Numbered from the stretch's first letter, positions 9,774-19,622 are shown. The stretch is DNA of 64,000 nucleotides from Fusibacillus kribbianus (GCF_030053595.1 NZ_JASGBQ010000005.1:62001-126000), one strand, 5' to 3'. Program-made: numbers and translations. The notes: generated from the sequence alone by a model not told the origin.

Positions 9774-10904
9774 ATGAATAAAAAAGAAATTTCTGAAATA
9801 AAAAAACAGTTCACCCAGGAGCGCTGTACCATAACGCGGATCTGTGGCTGCTATGTGGACGGAGAAAAAGAGAGGAAGGCCGAAATGAAGGAGGCCTTCC
9901 TCTCTCTGCCGGAGGAAGAAATGTTCAAATACTTTGAACTCTTCCGCAAAAATCTGTCCGGTACCCTCGGAAAAAATCTCATCAATATGGAATTTCCGCT
10001 GGCTGCTGAAAATGAAGGCAGCGCTCACGATCTTCTCATGCGTCTGCGTGAATCCCGTCTTACGGACGACATTCTTCTGGACACCTTCTACGATAAAATA
10101 CTGGACAGCATTGACCTGGAGGGGAGCTTTCTCATCCTTCTGATCCATGCTGTCTATGATATCCCGGGAAAATCCACTGACGGACAGAAAATGTTCGACG
10201 CCTCCGATGAGGTTTACGACTATCTGCTCTGTACCGTCTGTCCTGTGAAGCTGACAAAACCGGGGCTTTGTTACAATGCAGAGAGGGGAGCCATTGAAAA
10301 TCGCATCCGCGACTGGCTGGTGGAGGCTCCTGCCACCGGCTTTCTCTTCCCTGCCTTCAATGACAGAAGCACCGACATTCACAGCCTTCTTTTCTATTCC
10401 AAGGATGCCGATCTTTTTCAGGCACGGCTCATTGAGGACGTGCTCCGCTGCACTCTTCCCCTTCCTGTCACCGGCCAGAAGGAGACCTTCAATACACTGG
10501 TGGAGGAGACCCTGGGCGAGGACTGCGATTTCGACACGGTAAGAGCCATCCATGAGCGGCTGGCGGAACGTCTGGAGGAGACAAAAGACGCAGCAGAGCC
10601 TCTGACCCTCTCCGCTCCCGATATGAAGCGGCTCCTCTATGAGAGCGGCGCCGATGAAGAACGGCTGTCCGGTTTTGATGACCGATACGAAGAAGCGGCC
10701 GGAAAGCACACAGCTCTCCTGGCCGCCAATGTGACAAGCACAAGAAAATTCGAGGTCCGCACTCCCGATGTGATCATCCAGGTGAGTCCCGACAAGGCGG
10801 CTCTTCTGGAAACCCGCATCATCGACGGACGTCAGTGCCTGGTGATCCCCATGGACGAGCATGTGGAGGTCAACGGGATCTGCGTCCATCCGAAGGCGGA
10901 ATAA
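9774..10904 (+). CDS. DUF4317-family protein
   Basis: 376-residue soluble protein beginning MNKKEISEIKKQFTQERC. It matches my memory of the DUF4317 family, found mostly in Lachnospiraceae and relatives; no function is established. Features visible: an N-terminal KRICGCYVDG-like strand (here ITRICGCYVDGEKE), no signal peptide or membrane helix, many acidic residues, and a C-terminal beta-rich part ending near QCLVIPMDEHVEVNG. The start at 9774 follows AAAGGGG by nine bases; an in-frame reading 13 codons longer has no ribosome site. Monocistronic by its own promoter, with the next gene convergent. Confidence 0.8.
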   Translation: MNKKEISEIKKQFTQERCTITRICGCYVDGEKERKAEMKEAFLSLPEEEMFKYFELFRKNLSGTLGKNLINMEFPLAAENEGSAHDLLMRLRESRLTDDILLDTFYDKILDSIDLEGSFLILLIHAVYDIPGKSTDGQKMFDASDEVYDYLLCTVCPVKLTKPGLCYNAERGAIENRIRDWLVEAPATGFLFPAFNDRSTDIHSLLFYSKDADLFQARLIEDVLRCTLPLPVTGQKETFNTLVEETLGEDCDFDTVRAIHERLAERLEETKDAAEPLTLSAPDMKRLLYESGADEERLSGFDDRYEEAAGKHTALLAANVTSTRKFEVRTPDVIIQVSPDKAALLETRIIDGRQCLVIPMDEHVEVNGICVHPKAE

Positions 10905-10914
10905 TCTGCTGTTT

Positions 10915-12096
10915 TCATTTTTTCAGCAGCTCCTGAAGCTTCCCAAGGCGGGAAATGGCCTCATCGATAGTTGCCTCTTCTCTTGCAAAGTGAAGACGGA
11001 TCAGGTGATTTACCTCCTCCTTGAAGAAGCTGGAACCGGGCACTGCCGCCACACCGATGTTTTTGATCATCCACTCACAGAATTCCAGATCCGTATAGCC
11101 GGCAAACTGAGGCAGATCCAGAAATTCCTGAATGTCGATGAGCACAAAATATGTTCCCTGGGGCACATTATGCTTGAGGCCGATCCTGTCAAGGCCTGCA
11201 AGGAAATAATCTCTCTTCTTTGTATAGGTTTCCAGAAGGGTATCGTAGTAGGACTGAGGGAAGAGAAGTCCTGCCACAGCCGCCTCCTGCAGAGGTGCTG
11301 CCGCTCCCACAGTCAGGAAATCGTGAACCTTTTTGGCTCCCTCGATGACCTCCTCCGGCCCGATCAGATATCCCAGTCTCCAGCCGGTGATGGAATATGT
11401 CTTGGACAGGGAATTGCAGGTGATGGTGTGGTCAAACATCCCCGGCAGAGATGCCATGCAGGTATGATGATAAGGAGCATAGACCATATGCTCATAAACC
11501 TCGTCGGTCACAACGAAGGCATCGTACTGGAGAGCGAGACGTCCGATGGCCATGAGCTCCTCCCTGGAAAACACCTTGCCGCAGGGATTGGAAGGATTGC
11601 AGACAATGATGGCCTTTGCCCCCCGCTTAAAGCCTTCCTCCACAAGAGAAATATCAAACTTATATTCCGGAGGCACAAGAGGAATGTAAATAGGCTCCGC
11701 CCCGGACAAAATCGCATCCGCCCCGTAATTTTCATAAAAAGGAGAAAACACCATGACCTTGTCACCGGGGTTCACAATGGTCATCATGGCGCACATCATG
11801 GCCTCGGTCCCGCCGCAGGTAACAACGATCTCTTTTGCAGGATCGATCTCTCTCCCGATGGCTCTTCCCTGCTTCTTTGCCAGCGCCTCTCTGAAATTCT
11901 CTGCTCCGAAGGTCACCGAATACTGGTGAGGGCCTGCATAGGCTGCCCTGGCAAGAGCGTCCATGATCTCCTTCGGCGGATCAAAATCAGGGAATCCCTG
12001 GGACAGGTTGATGGCTCCGTATTCGTCGCTGATCCTCGTCATCCTGCGGATCACGGAATCGGTAAAGCTCTGTACTCTTTCACTTAAAACCGGCAT
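10915..12096 (-). CDS. PLP-dependent aminotransferase, class I/II
   Basis: Transfers amino groups between an amino acid and a 2-oxo acid, cytoplasmic. 393 residues. PLP-site motifs: INLSQGFPDFDPP near the N-terminus, NPSNPCGKVFS, TDEVYEHMVY, and the Schiff-base Lys in NSLSKTYSITGWRLG; the C-terminal substrate Arg is in IRLHFAREE. It resembles the aspartate/methionine or kynurenine-type branch that works on several amino acids, so the substrate is not decided. AGAGGA precedes the ATG. Its stop faces the DUF4317 stop ten bases away. Confidence 0.9.
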   Translation of the reverse strand: MPVLSERVQSFTDSVIRRMTRISDEYGAINLSQGFPDFDPPKEIMDALARAAYAGPHQYSVTFGAENFREALAKKQGRAIGREIDPAKEIVVTCGGTEAMMCAMMTIVNPGDKVMVFSPFYENYGADAILSGAEPIYIPLVPPEYKFDISLVEEGFKRGAKAIIVCNPSNPCGKVFSREELMAIGRLALQYDAFVVTDEVYEHMVYAPYHHTCMASLPGMFDHTITCNSLSKTYSITGWRLGYLIGPEEVIEGAKKVHDFLTVGAAAPLQEAAVAGLLFPQSYYDTLLETYTKKRDYFLAGLDRIGLKHNVPQGTYFVLIDIQEFLDLPQFAGYTDLEFCEWMIKNIGVAAVPGSSFFKEEVNHLIRLHFAREEATIDEAISRLGKLQELLKK

Positions 12097-12183
12097 ATCA
12101 AATCCTCTTTTCTCTTATCTATAGTTCTGTATTCATGTTGTCCTGTATCCGTGAAAAAGACACGAAGGCTCTTTAATAATAAA

Positions 12184-12217
12184 TGCACCTTCGCTCTCCG
12201 TCAAGAGCAAAGGCGCA
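12184..12217 (-). terminator. Intrinsic terminator of the P-type ATPase gene
   Basis: Fourteen-base arms (TGCGCCTTTGCTCT paired with AGAGCGAAGGTGCA on the minus strand) around a six-base loop, followed by a T-rich run, 19 bases after the ATPase stop. Confidence 0.65.
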
Positions 12218-12235
12218 TAAAAATACATCTACTGT

Positions 12236-14707
12236 TTATTTGCCAAATCGGAATTTCATCCTTCTCCAAAGCTCCTGGACCTTTTCCAGTCCCATGGTCA
12301 GATATCTGAGAAGAGGTTCCGTGGCAACGGCGAACACGCCGAACAGCATGGCGCACTCCAGAGAGATCTTTGTAATGGCAAAGAGCTGCGGGAGAAGCAC
12401 ACCGGCCAGAATGAGGCCGATAACGCAGCCGCACCAGACTGCCCCACGGAATTTATTTATGGGTTTGCATATTTTAAAGAGGATCATAAAGCCCACAATG
12501 GCCAGGAGCATAGTAGCTGCCGTGGAAATTTCGTTGGGATCCACATGGAAGGTCTGTCCGAACACCACAAGAGCTCCCACTGCGATCACATCGGCAAGAC
12601 CACCCGGCAGAGCCTTTTTGATCACATTGGACATGAAATGCCCCTGGATCCGCTCCTTGTTGGGCTGAAGAGCCAGGAAAAACGCCGGCACGCCGATGGC
12701 AAACATACTGATCAAAGAGATCTGCGCCGGCTCCAGCGGATAGGTGATCATAAAAGCCATGGAGAACAGGGACAGGAGGAAGGAGAAAATATTTTTCACC
12801 AGGAACAGACTGGCCGATCGTTCAATGTTGTTGACCACCCGTCTTCCCTCCAGAACCACTTCCGGCATGCAGGAGAAATCAGAATCCAGAAGGACCACCT
12901 GGGAGGCCTGGGCCGCCGCCTCGCTTCCCGATGCCATGGCTACGCTGCAGTCGGCGTCCTTCAGTGCCAGCACATCGTTGACGCCGTCCCCTGTCATGGC
13001 AACAGTCCTTCCCTGAAGCTTTAAGGCTCCCACAAACTGACGCTTCTGATCAGGTGTTACGCGGCCGAAGACCGTATATTCCCGCATGGCCCGGCTGACC
13101 TGCTCCGGTGTCTTCAGAGTGGAGGCATCCACGTACTTCTCCGCACCTGCCACTCCCGCCTCCTTTGCAGCTTCCGATACCGTCAGCGGGTTGTCGCCGG
13201 AAATCACCTTGATCTCCACCCCCTGCTCCGCAAAGTAGGCAAAGGTCTCCGGTGCCTCTTTACGGATGGGGTTAGCCAGAAGCACATAGCCCAGAGGAGT
13301 CACCTTTCCTGTCAGAGCCTTTCCGTCCAGCTCCCCGTCATAGGAGCCAAACACCAGCACCCGGTAGCCTTTGGCCGTATGGGTCTGGATCTGAGGCCGC
13401 AGCGCCTCAAAATCCTCTCTGAGAACAAACTCCGGAGCCCCCAGCACATAGGCTCCGTCTGCAAAAGTCACTCCGCTGTATTTCACTGCGGAGGAGAAGG
13501 GAGTGATCCGAATGGGAACAGCCCCTGTCTTCTCCTTAAAGGTACTTTTTATGGCCGCCATGGTAATATTGTCGTTGCTCATGGCGCCGGCAAAATCACC
13601 CAGCAGCTTTTTCAGAGGCGCCATAGTCTCCGGGTCGTAACCGGGAGCCGGAATCACCTCCCTGACACTCATCTTATTTTCCGTTATGGTTCCTGTCTTA
13701 TCCACGCAGAGCACATCGACCCTGGCCAGAGTCTCAATGCTTTTCATGTCATGGAGAAGAACTCCCTTGCCTGCCAGACGCATGGAGCTGACAGCCAGTG
13801 CCACACTGGTGAGAAGATAAAGCCCCTCGGGAATCATTCCGATGATCGCCGCCACCATGGAGGTGATGCTGTTGGTGATGGTTTCTCCGTTGAACAGGTA
13901 GCTCTGAACAAAAAGGGCCACCGCAATGGGAATAAGGGCAATGCCCACCACCTTGAGAAGCTTGTTTAAGGAGCGCATCATCTCCGACTGCTCACCCGTC
14001 TTCATCTCCTTGGCCTGAAGGGTCAGCTTGGAAATGTAGGAGGAACGGCCCACAGCTGTCAGCACGGCCCGGCATTGGCCCGATACGATGAAGCTGCCGG
14101 AAACCAGCTTATCTCCCGGTTTTTTTGTGATCTCATCGGCTTCTCCGGTAAGAAGAGACTCATTGACCTGCACCTCGCCCGCCACCACCGTGGCATCGGC
14201 ACAGATCTGATTGCCTCCTTTGAAAATCACCACATCATCCCGTACCAGCTGCTCGGAATTGACGCTCCAGACCTTGCCGTCCCGAACTGCCGTGACCTTT
14301 ATCGCTCCCAGCATATTCATCTTCTCCAGGACCCTCTTTGCCCGGATCTCCTGTATAATACCGATCAGCGTATTGACAATGATAACAGGAAGAAAGGTCA
14401 GGTTCCGAAAGGATCCCACCATACAGAGAAGCACCGCCAATACGGCAAAAATCAGATTAAAGTAAGTAAAGAGATTCCCCTTTATAATATCCTTTGTGGA
14501 ACGGGCTGAGGAATCCACTGCGACATTGGAAAGTCCCTGCGCCATCCGCTCCTCCACCTGGCTTCTCGTAAGGCCCGTCTTATAATCCACTGCCTGCCGG
14601 ACAGAAGTCCGCCCGGCGGCCTGCACATTCGGTATGCGCATCGTCTCCTCCAGAATCCGCCTGGGACGCCGTTTTTCACTCTCATTGTATCTGTCCTGAT
14701 TCATCAT
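12236..14707 (-). CDS. Cation-transporting P-type ATPase
   Basis: Integral-membrane pump. 823 residues from the chosen start. In order: N-terminal helix pair, actuator domain with LLTGEADEITKKPGD, membrane segment with IGMIPEGLYLLTSVAL, phosphorylation site DKTGTITENKM near residue 336, nucleotide domain, hinge MTGDGVNDVLALKDADCSVAM, and a C-terminal hydrophobic bundle. TGEA in place of the commoner TGES, and the IPEGL site, resemble the CtpE-like calcium/cation branch; the ion cannot be fixed by reading. Start at 14707 chosen for GGAGG seven bases upstream. Single-gene unit with its own promoter and terminator. Confidence 0.9.
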   Translation of the reverse strand: MMNQDRYNESEKRRPRRILEETMRIPNVQAAGRTSVRQAVDYKTGLTRSQVEERMAQGLSNVAVDSSARSTKDIIKGNLFTYFNLIFAVLAVLLCMVGSFRNLTFLPVIIVNTLIGIIQEIRAKRVLEKMNMLGAIKVTAVRDGKVWSVNSEQLVRDDVVIFKGGNQICADATVVAGEVQVNESLLTGEADEITKKPGDKLVSGSFIVSGQCRAVLTAVGRSSYISKLTLQAKEMKTGEQSEMMRSLNKLLKVVGIALIPIAVALFVQSYLFNGETITNSITSMVAAIIGMIPEGLYLLTSVALAVSSMRLAGKGVLLHDMKSIETLARVDVLCVDKTGTITENKMSVREVIPAPGYDPETMAPLKKLLGDFAGAMSNDNITMAAIKSTFKEKTGAVPIRITPFSSAVKYSGVTFADGAYVLGAPEFVLREDFEALRPQIQTHTAKGYRVLVFGSYDGELDGKALTGKVTPLGYVLLANPIRKEAPETFAYFAEQGVEIKVISGDNPLTVSEAAKEAGVAGAEKYVDASTLKTPEQVSRAMREYTVFGRVTPDQKRQFVGALKLQGRTVAMTGDGVNDVLALKDADCSVAMASGSEAAAQASQVVLLDSDFSCMPEVVLEGRRVVNNIERSASLFLVKNIFSFLLSLFSMAFMITYPLEPAQISLISMFAIGVPAFFLALQPNKERIQGHFMSNVIKKALPGGLADVIAVGALVVFGQTFHVDPNEISTAATMLLAIVGFMILFKICKPINKFRGAVWCGCVIGLILAGVLLPQLFAITKISLECAMLFGVFAVATEPLLRYLTMGLEKVQELWRRMKFRFGK

Positions 14708-14731
14708 AAAAAGACCTCCGTATAACACACG

Positions 14732-14760
14732 ATTATACCTCGGCCTTTTTATTTTTTCTA
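14732..14760 (-). promoter_or_regulatory. Probable promoter of the P-type ATPase gene
   Basis: A perfect minus-strand TATAAT (14737-14732) lies 17 bases from a weak TAGAAA (14760-14755). The weak -35 suggests activator dependence or low basal use. Confidence 0.45.
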
Positions 14761-14804
14761 TAAAAAAACTATGAATTTTTTCTTACATTACCGAAAGAAT
14801 CGTT

Positions 14805-15980
14805 TTAACAGTTCCGAACAGCTGCAGCAAGCTGATCCAGCGCTTTCTGAAGCGTTTCCCTGGGACAGGCGATATTGACCCGCTCAAAGCCCTCTCCGTC
14901 CGGTCCGAACATGGCACCGGAATCCAGCCACAGACCGGCCTTTTCTTCGATCAGCTCCTGTCTCTGCTCCTCGGTGAGCCCCAGCGCCCCAAAATCCAGC
15001 CACACCAGATAGGTGCCCTCCGGTTCCACCAGACGGATCTCAGGAAGGTTTTCCTTTAAGTATTCCCGAAGGAAACAGAGATTTCCGTATATGTATTCCT
15101 TCACCGCCGAAAGCCATTCCTCCCCGGTCTCATAGGCCGCCTGGCAGGCCAAAAGCCCCAGCAGATTCACCTGGCTGTAGCCAACTGCATCCACCGCCTT
15201 CTGAAACCGCGCTCTTAACTCCGGATCAGGGATGAAAATATTGGAGACCTGAAGGCCGGCGATGTTGAAGGTCTTGCTGGGCGCCGTACAGGTGACACTG
15301 ATGCGGGCAAATTCCGGAGACAGGCCTGCGAACACATGATGGGCAACACCCGGATAGGTAAAATCGCTGTGGATCTCATCACTGACCACAAGAACGCCGT
15401 GCTTCACGCAGAGCTCTCCGGCCTTTTTCAGCTCCTCCTCAGTCCACACACGTCCCACCGGATTGTGGGGACTGCACAGAAGGAACAGCTTCACCTGATT
15501 CTCCGTGATCTTCCGCTCCATATCCTCAAAATCCATCTCATAGCGGCCGTTCACCTGCTTTAAGGGACTGTTGATCAGTACACGCCCGTTATCCCGGATC
15601 ACCTCGCTGAAGGGATAATAGACCGGCTGCTGGATCAGAACACGGTCCCCTTTTTCCGTAAAGGCCCGGACAGCCGTTGCCAGAGCAAAGACCACACCGG
15701 GAGTTTTGATCAGCCACTCTTCCTTTGTCTCCCAGCCAAACTTTTCTCTGTACCAGGAGGAGACTGCCGCGAAATAATCAGCCTTCCCGTCGCTGTAGCC
15801 GAAAATTCCATGATCCACCGCAGCCCTCAGCCGTTCCTGAATGCCGGGAGCCGTCTGAAAATCCATGTCCGCGACCCAGAGGGGAAGAATGTCCTCTTTT
15901 CTGCCCCGCTCCACCGCGAAATCATATTTGAGACAGTTGGTACCCCTCCTGTCTATCACCTTATCAAAATCAAATGTCAT
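14805..15980 (-). CDS. MalY/PatB-type cystathionine beta-lyase / aminotransferase
   Basis: PLP enzyme of the MalY/PatB branch, which cleaves C-S bonds of cystathionine or cysteine conjugates to a thiol, pyruvate and ammonia. 391 residues. Family marks: LPLWVADMDFQTAPGIQERL near the N-terminus, FLLCSPHNPVGRVW, VSDEIHSDF, and the PLP Lys in CTAPSKTFNIAGLQ. Starts ten bases after the cystathionine gamma-synthase stop, so the pair forms an operon that could make homocysteine for methionine synthesis. A role in cysteine degradation with sulfide release is the alternative. Confidence 0.9.
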   Translation of the reverse strand: MTFDFDKVIDRRGTNCLKYDFAVERGRKEDILPLWVADMDFQTAPGIQERLRAAVDHGIFGYSDGKADYFAAVSSWYREKFGWETKEEWLIKTPGVVFALATAVRAFTEKGDRVLIQQPVYYPFSEVIRDNGRVLINSPLKQVNGRYEMDFEDMERKITENQVKLFLLCSPHNPVGRVWTEEELKKAGELCVKHGVLVVSDEIHSDFTYPGVAHHVFAGLSPEFARISVTCTAPSKTFNIAGLQVSNIFIPDPELRARFQKAVDAVGYSQVNLLGLLACQAAYETGEEWLSAVKEYIYGNLCFLREYLKENLPEIRLVEPEGTYLVWLDFGALGLTEEQRQELIEEKAGLWLDSGAMFGPDGEGFERVNIACPRETLQKALDQLAAAVRNC

Positions 15981-15990
15981 ACTTCTCCTC

Positions 15991-17136
15991 CTATTCCAGA
16001 GCCTGTCTGAGATCTGCGATCAGATCCTCCGCCTTCTCAATGCCCACCGACAGCCGCAGGAAGCATTCGGTAATGCCGAGACGCTCCCTCACCTCCACCG
16101 GAACATCACTGTGGGTCTGAAGCATGGGATAAGTGATCAGGGATTCCACCCCGCCCAGACTCTCTGCAAAAACGATCAGATTGACCCGTTCCAGGATCCT
16201 TCTCGCCGTCTCCTCCGTATCGGTGGTAAAAGAGATCATGCTGCCGAAGCCGTCTGTCTGGCTCTTGTTGACCTCATAGCCGGGATGATCCGGCAGTCCG
16301 ATATAATACACCTGTTTGATCTTATCCTGTTTCTTCAGCCATTCGGCGATCTGCATGGCGTTTTCCTGCTGCCGCTCCATCCGGACTGCCAGAGTCTTGA
16401 TTCCGCGCAGGGTCAAATAGCTGTCAAAGGGGGAAAGACAGTTTCCCACAGTCTTATAGAGGTAACGGATCCGTTCCTTAAGTTCCTCCGTCGCCGTACA
16501 GACAAAGCCTGCCAGGGTATCATTGTGTCCGGCGAGAAATTTTGTACCGCTGTGAAGGACAATATGGGCTCCAAGCTCCATGGGCCGCTGGAAATAAGGA
16601 CTTAAAAAGGTATTGTCTACAATAAGAAGCAGATGGTACTTGTCCGCCAACGCCTTCATGGCACGGATGTCCGTGATCTGCATGGTGGGATTGCTGGGCG
16701 TCTCAATATAAAGGGCCTTCGTGTCAGGTCCTATGTTCTTTTCCACCAGCGCTGCATCGGCAGTATTCACATAAGTAAATTTCAGCCCTCTTCTCTCACC
16801 GACTGCAGAAAAGACACGGACCGATCCGCCGTAAAGATCCTCCGAGCAGATCAGATGATCCCCGGTGTCAAACAGCTCCAGCACAAGTGAAATGGCAGCC
16901 ATGCCGGTGGCACAGGCCACCGTATCAAGGGCACCCTCCAGAGAAGAAATGGTCTGCTCCAGCTCATCTCTGGTGGGATTGCTGACACGCGTATAATCAT
17001 GCCCTGTGGATTCTCCGATCCCTCTGTGTGCAAAGGTCGCCGTCTGATAAATGGGAACACTGACAGCCCCAAACGAATGCTCCTTTACGATCTCCGTAAC
17101 TCCGTGACAACACCGTGTTTCAATCCCGTATTCCAT
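15991..17136 (-). CDS. Cystathionine gamma-synthase / trans-sulfuration PLP enzyme
   Basis: Member of the Cys/Met metabolism PLP family. 381 residues. It contains SVPIYQTATFAH, YTRVSNPTRDELE, the cofactor-binding IETPSNPTMQITD and the PLP Lys in LHSGTKFLAGHNDTLAG; the C-terminal LRLSVGIEKAEDLIADL is the substrate-carboxylate region. It could act as cystathionine gamma-synthase, or as a gamma- or beta-lyase; sequence alone does not separate these. AAGGAGA precedes the ATG. It has its own promoter inside the end of the LysR gene and is followed by the MalY-type lyase. Confidence 0.9.
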   Translation of the reverse strand: MEYGIETRCCHGVTEIVKEHSFGAVSVPIYQTATFAHRGIGESTGHDYTRVSNPTRDELEQTISSLEGALDTVACATGMAAISLVLELFDTGDHLICSEDLYGGSVRVFSAVGERRGLKFTYVNTADAALVEKNIGPDTKALYIETPSNPTMQITDIRAMKALADKYHLLLIVDNTFLSPYFQRPMELGAHIVLHSGTKFLAGHNDTLAGFVCTATEELKERIRYLYKTVGNCLSPFDSYLTLRGIKTLAVRMERQQENAMQIAEWLKKQDKIKQVYYIGLPDHPGYEVNKSQTDGFGSMISFTTDTEETARRILERVNLIVFAESLGGVESLITYPMLQTHSDVPVEVRERLGITECFLRLSVGIEKAEDLIADLRQALE

Positions 17137-17165
17137 AATCTCGTCTCCTTGCTGTTTGATTTACA

Positions 17166-17209
17166 TACTATTTTAGTAGGATTATAACACTCTGTTTATC
17201 TGCCGTCAA
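17166..17209 (-). promoter_or_regulatory. Promoter with palindromic operator for the trans-sulfuration operon
   Basis: Minus-strand TTGACG (17209-17204), exact 17-base spacer, TATAAT (17186-17181). The -35 lies in the last codons of the LysR gene. Directly after the -10 is TACTATTTTAGTA (17166-17178), a five-base-arm palindrome placed where a repressor would block initiation. Confidence 0.75.
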
Positions 17210-18098
17210 CCGAGCGGCGGATATAGGTTAAAAATTCTCTGGCCGCATGGGAAAGTGGCCTGCTTTTGCTCCAGATCAGCACATAGGAGGCCGTCACCTC
17301 CGGTTCCACGATCCGTTTTGCCCGGAGTCCCCGTACCACTCCCGAGTACAGATCTGCACTTCTGGAGGCCGCCGGATAAATGGCGATCCCAAGGCCCTGG
17401 GACGTCAGCTCGTAGGCGTTGAGCACATGGGCCATCCGGCAGCGGACATTCGGCACCCTTCCGATCCCGGCAAACCAGCCCTCGATCTCCTGAAGCCTGG
17501 ACTGTCGGGAGGGAATGATCAGGTCATAATCCACCAGCTTTTTCAGGGATACGGAATCTCCCGGCTCCTTCACCAGCGGATGATCTGCCGGCATGATCGC
17601 AACCCAGGGCTCCTCAAAAACCTTCAGGCCGTGAAGCCCCTCCGCATTGTACGGCTCCATGATGACCGCCAGATCACAGAGTCCCTTCATGATCCGGTTG
17701 GTCACGTCATCGGAATTTCCGTTCCATAAATTATACTGAATATGGGGATGACTTTTGTGGAAGCCTGCGATCCAGCCAGAAAGCAGATGGGGCGCCGAGC
17801 CGTCCACCGACGCCAGGTATAAGGTTCCCTGAAGCCCTTTTTTCAGTTCCCGAACATCCTCGGTGGATTTGTCTACCAGCTCCATGACCCGGACGGCATA
17901 CTGGCGGAACACCTCACCCTCCTCGGTGAGCTGAAGCGCACGGGGCTTTCTGACAAAAAGCTTTGCCCCCAGCTCCGCCTCCAGATCCTGGATCTGCCGG
18001 CTTAAAGGCGGCTGGGCCATGGCAAGCTTCTCTGCCGCCTTGGTAAAATTCAGTTCGTCTGCCACAGTAAGAAAATACCGGATATGTCGAAGCTCCAT
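17196..18098 (-). CDS. LysR-family transcriptional regulator
   Basis: 300 residues: N-terminal helix-turn-helix (FTKAAEKLAMAQPPLSRQIQDLE) and a LysR effector-binding domain from about residue 90. Usual length for the family. It sits 13 bases after the MATE gene in the same direction and its last codons contain the -35 of the trans-sulfuration promoter. It may control either neighbour. The divergent arrangement typical of LysR genes is absent, so the target is uncertain. Confidence 0.9.
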   Translation of the reverse strand: MELRHIRYFLTVADELNFTKAAEKLAMAQPPLSRQIQDLEAELGAKLFVRKPRALQLTEEGEVFRQYAVRVMELVDKSTEDVRELKKGLQGTLYLASVDGSAPHLLSGWIAGFHKSHPHIQYNLWNGNSDDVTNRIMKGLCDLAVIMEPYNAEGLHGLKVFEEPWVAIMPADHPLVKEPGDSVSLKKLVDYDLIIPSRQSRLQEIEGWFAGIGRVPNVRCRMAHVLNAYELTSQGLGIAIYPAASRSADLYSGVVRGLRAKRIVEPEVTASYVLIWSKSRPLSHAAREFLTYIRRSVDGR

Positions 18099-18111
18099 GA
18101 GCCCCCTCCTT

Positions 18112-19470
18112 TCATGCGTTCGAAACCTTCAGCTTTTTCGCCGTTTTCTTAAGACAAAGGATACAGGTGGGAATCAGATACAAACAGGCCGATACCCAGG
18201 CTGTCTGGTCTGCAAAACAGATGGCTGTAAAGCCAAAAACCCCCACAAAGCCCAGGCTGACCACGCTTCTCGCGATCATTTCAAATACTCCGGCAAAAAC
18301 TGCTCGTCCGGCATAGCCCAGTCCCTGAATGCTCAGCCGGACCACGTTTAAAAGGCCCAGAGTCCAGAAGAAATATCCCATGCACCGGAGATATTTTGCC
18401 GCCGCATCGAGGACTGCCGTCTCATCACCGCTCACAAACAGCATGGAGAGGGTCCTCCCTCCGAGAATGAGAACTGCTCCTGCCGCAAGCCCGTAGCCGA
18501 TGGCGATCAGTGACGCTTCCTTAATTCCCTGTTTGATACGCTTAAGCTTTCCGGCGCCCAGGTTCTGCCCGCAGTAAACGGAAATGGACGTGGCAAAGGC
18601 ATCAAAGGGACACATGGTAAACTGCTTGATCTTTAAGGCTGCCGTGAAGCCCGAAACGTAAATGCTTCCCAGACTGTTGTTGGCCGACTGCATCACCATG
18701 CTTCCGATGGCCGTGATGGAAAACTGGAAGCCCATGGGAAGTCCCATGAGAAGGAGATCCCGGGATACCATCCCGCTCATCCGGCAGTTTTCTCTGGCCG
18801 GATGGAGGATCTCCACCTTCTTTTTAATAAAGATCAGACACAGGATCCCGCTGACTGCCTGGGCCACAACGGTTGCAATGGCAGCTCCCGCACAGCCCCA
18901 TTTCAGGACAACGATGCAGAACAGATCCAGAACGATATTCAGCACCGTAGAGATGAGCAGAAAGAAGAACGGCGTTCTGCTGTCTCCCACTGACCGGAGA
19001 ATGCTGGCCAGCAGATTATATAAAAAGGTAAAGGGCAGTCCCAGAAAGATCACCAGAAGATACTGATGCGCATTCCGGTAAAGCTCCTCCGGCACCGAAA
19101 GAATATGTAAGATCCAGGGACAAAGCAGGCCGCAGAGCGTCGTCAGTATCGCTGCCACCGCAGCTGTCAGCACCAGGCCGTTGAAAATATAATCTCTCAT
19201 CCGGTCCAGGCACCTTGCACCAAAGCATTTGGCTACGGGAACGCCAAAGCCGGTACAGGTCCCCATACAGAAGCCCAGCACCATAAACTGGACGCTGGAG
19301 GTGGCTCCCACACTGGCCAGCGCATTGGCTCCCAGGATCCTGCCCACAATGGCTGCATCAATGATATTGTAGGTCTGCTGAAGTATGTTTCCGATTAGCA
19401 ATGGAGTGGCAAACTGCAACAGCAGCTTGAACGGCTTGCCCTCCGTCATGGTCTTTGCCACAATAGTCAT
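18112..19470 (-). CDS. MATE-family efflux transporter
   Basis: Twelve-helix multidrug or metabolite exporter driven by H+ or Na+. About 452 residues with the two pseudo-symmetric halves; the first begins LLIGNILQQTYNIIDAAIVGR and the second MGLPMGFQFSITAIGSMVMQ, both typical. The ATG at 19470 directly abuts its only Shine-Dalgarno (AGGAG then ATG), so the GTG three codons later (19461), nine bases from that site, may be the true start. Substrate unknown. Confidence 0.9.
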   Translation of the reverse strand: MTIVAKTMTEGKPFKLLLQFATPLLIGNILQQTYNIIDAAIVGRILGANALASVGATSSVQFMVLGFCMGTCTGFGVPVAKCFGARCLDRMRDYIFNGLVLTAAVAAILTTLCGLLCPWILHILSVPEELYRNAHQYLLVIFLGLPFTFLYNLLASILRSVGDSRTPFFFLLISTVLNIVLDLFCIVVLKWGCAGAAIATVVAQAVSGILCLIFIKKKVEILHPARENCRMSGMVSRDLLLMGLPMGFQFSITAIGSMVMQSANNSLGSIYVSGFTAALKIKQFTMCPFDAFATSISVYCGQNLGAGKLKRIKQGIKEASLIAIGYGLAAGAVLILGGRTLSMLFVSGDETAVLDAAAKYLRCMGYFFWTLGLLNVVRLSIQGLGYAGRAVFAGVFEMIARSVVSLGFVGVFGFTAICFADQTAWVSACLYLIPTCILCLKKTAKKLKVSNA

Positions 19471-19513
19471 CTCCTATACTCAAAAAGTATTATCGCACCC
19501 TCATTATATGTAT

Positions 19514-19542
19514 TTTACATTTTACTGTCAACCGATTACAAT
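19514..19542 (+). promoter_or_regulatory. Promoter of the 22-residue peptide gene
   Basis: TTTACA (19514-19519), 17 bases, TACAAT (19537-19542), on the strand opposite to the MATE gene and about 80 bases before the small reading frame. Confidence 0.6.
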
Positions 19543-19622
19543 AAAGACAACAAAAAGAAGTCAGGCCGGACCTCTAAAACAAGTCAAAGCAATCGTTCTT
19601 AACCGGAAAAGGAGGATGCATT

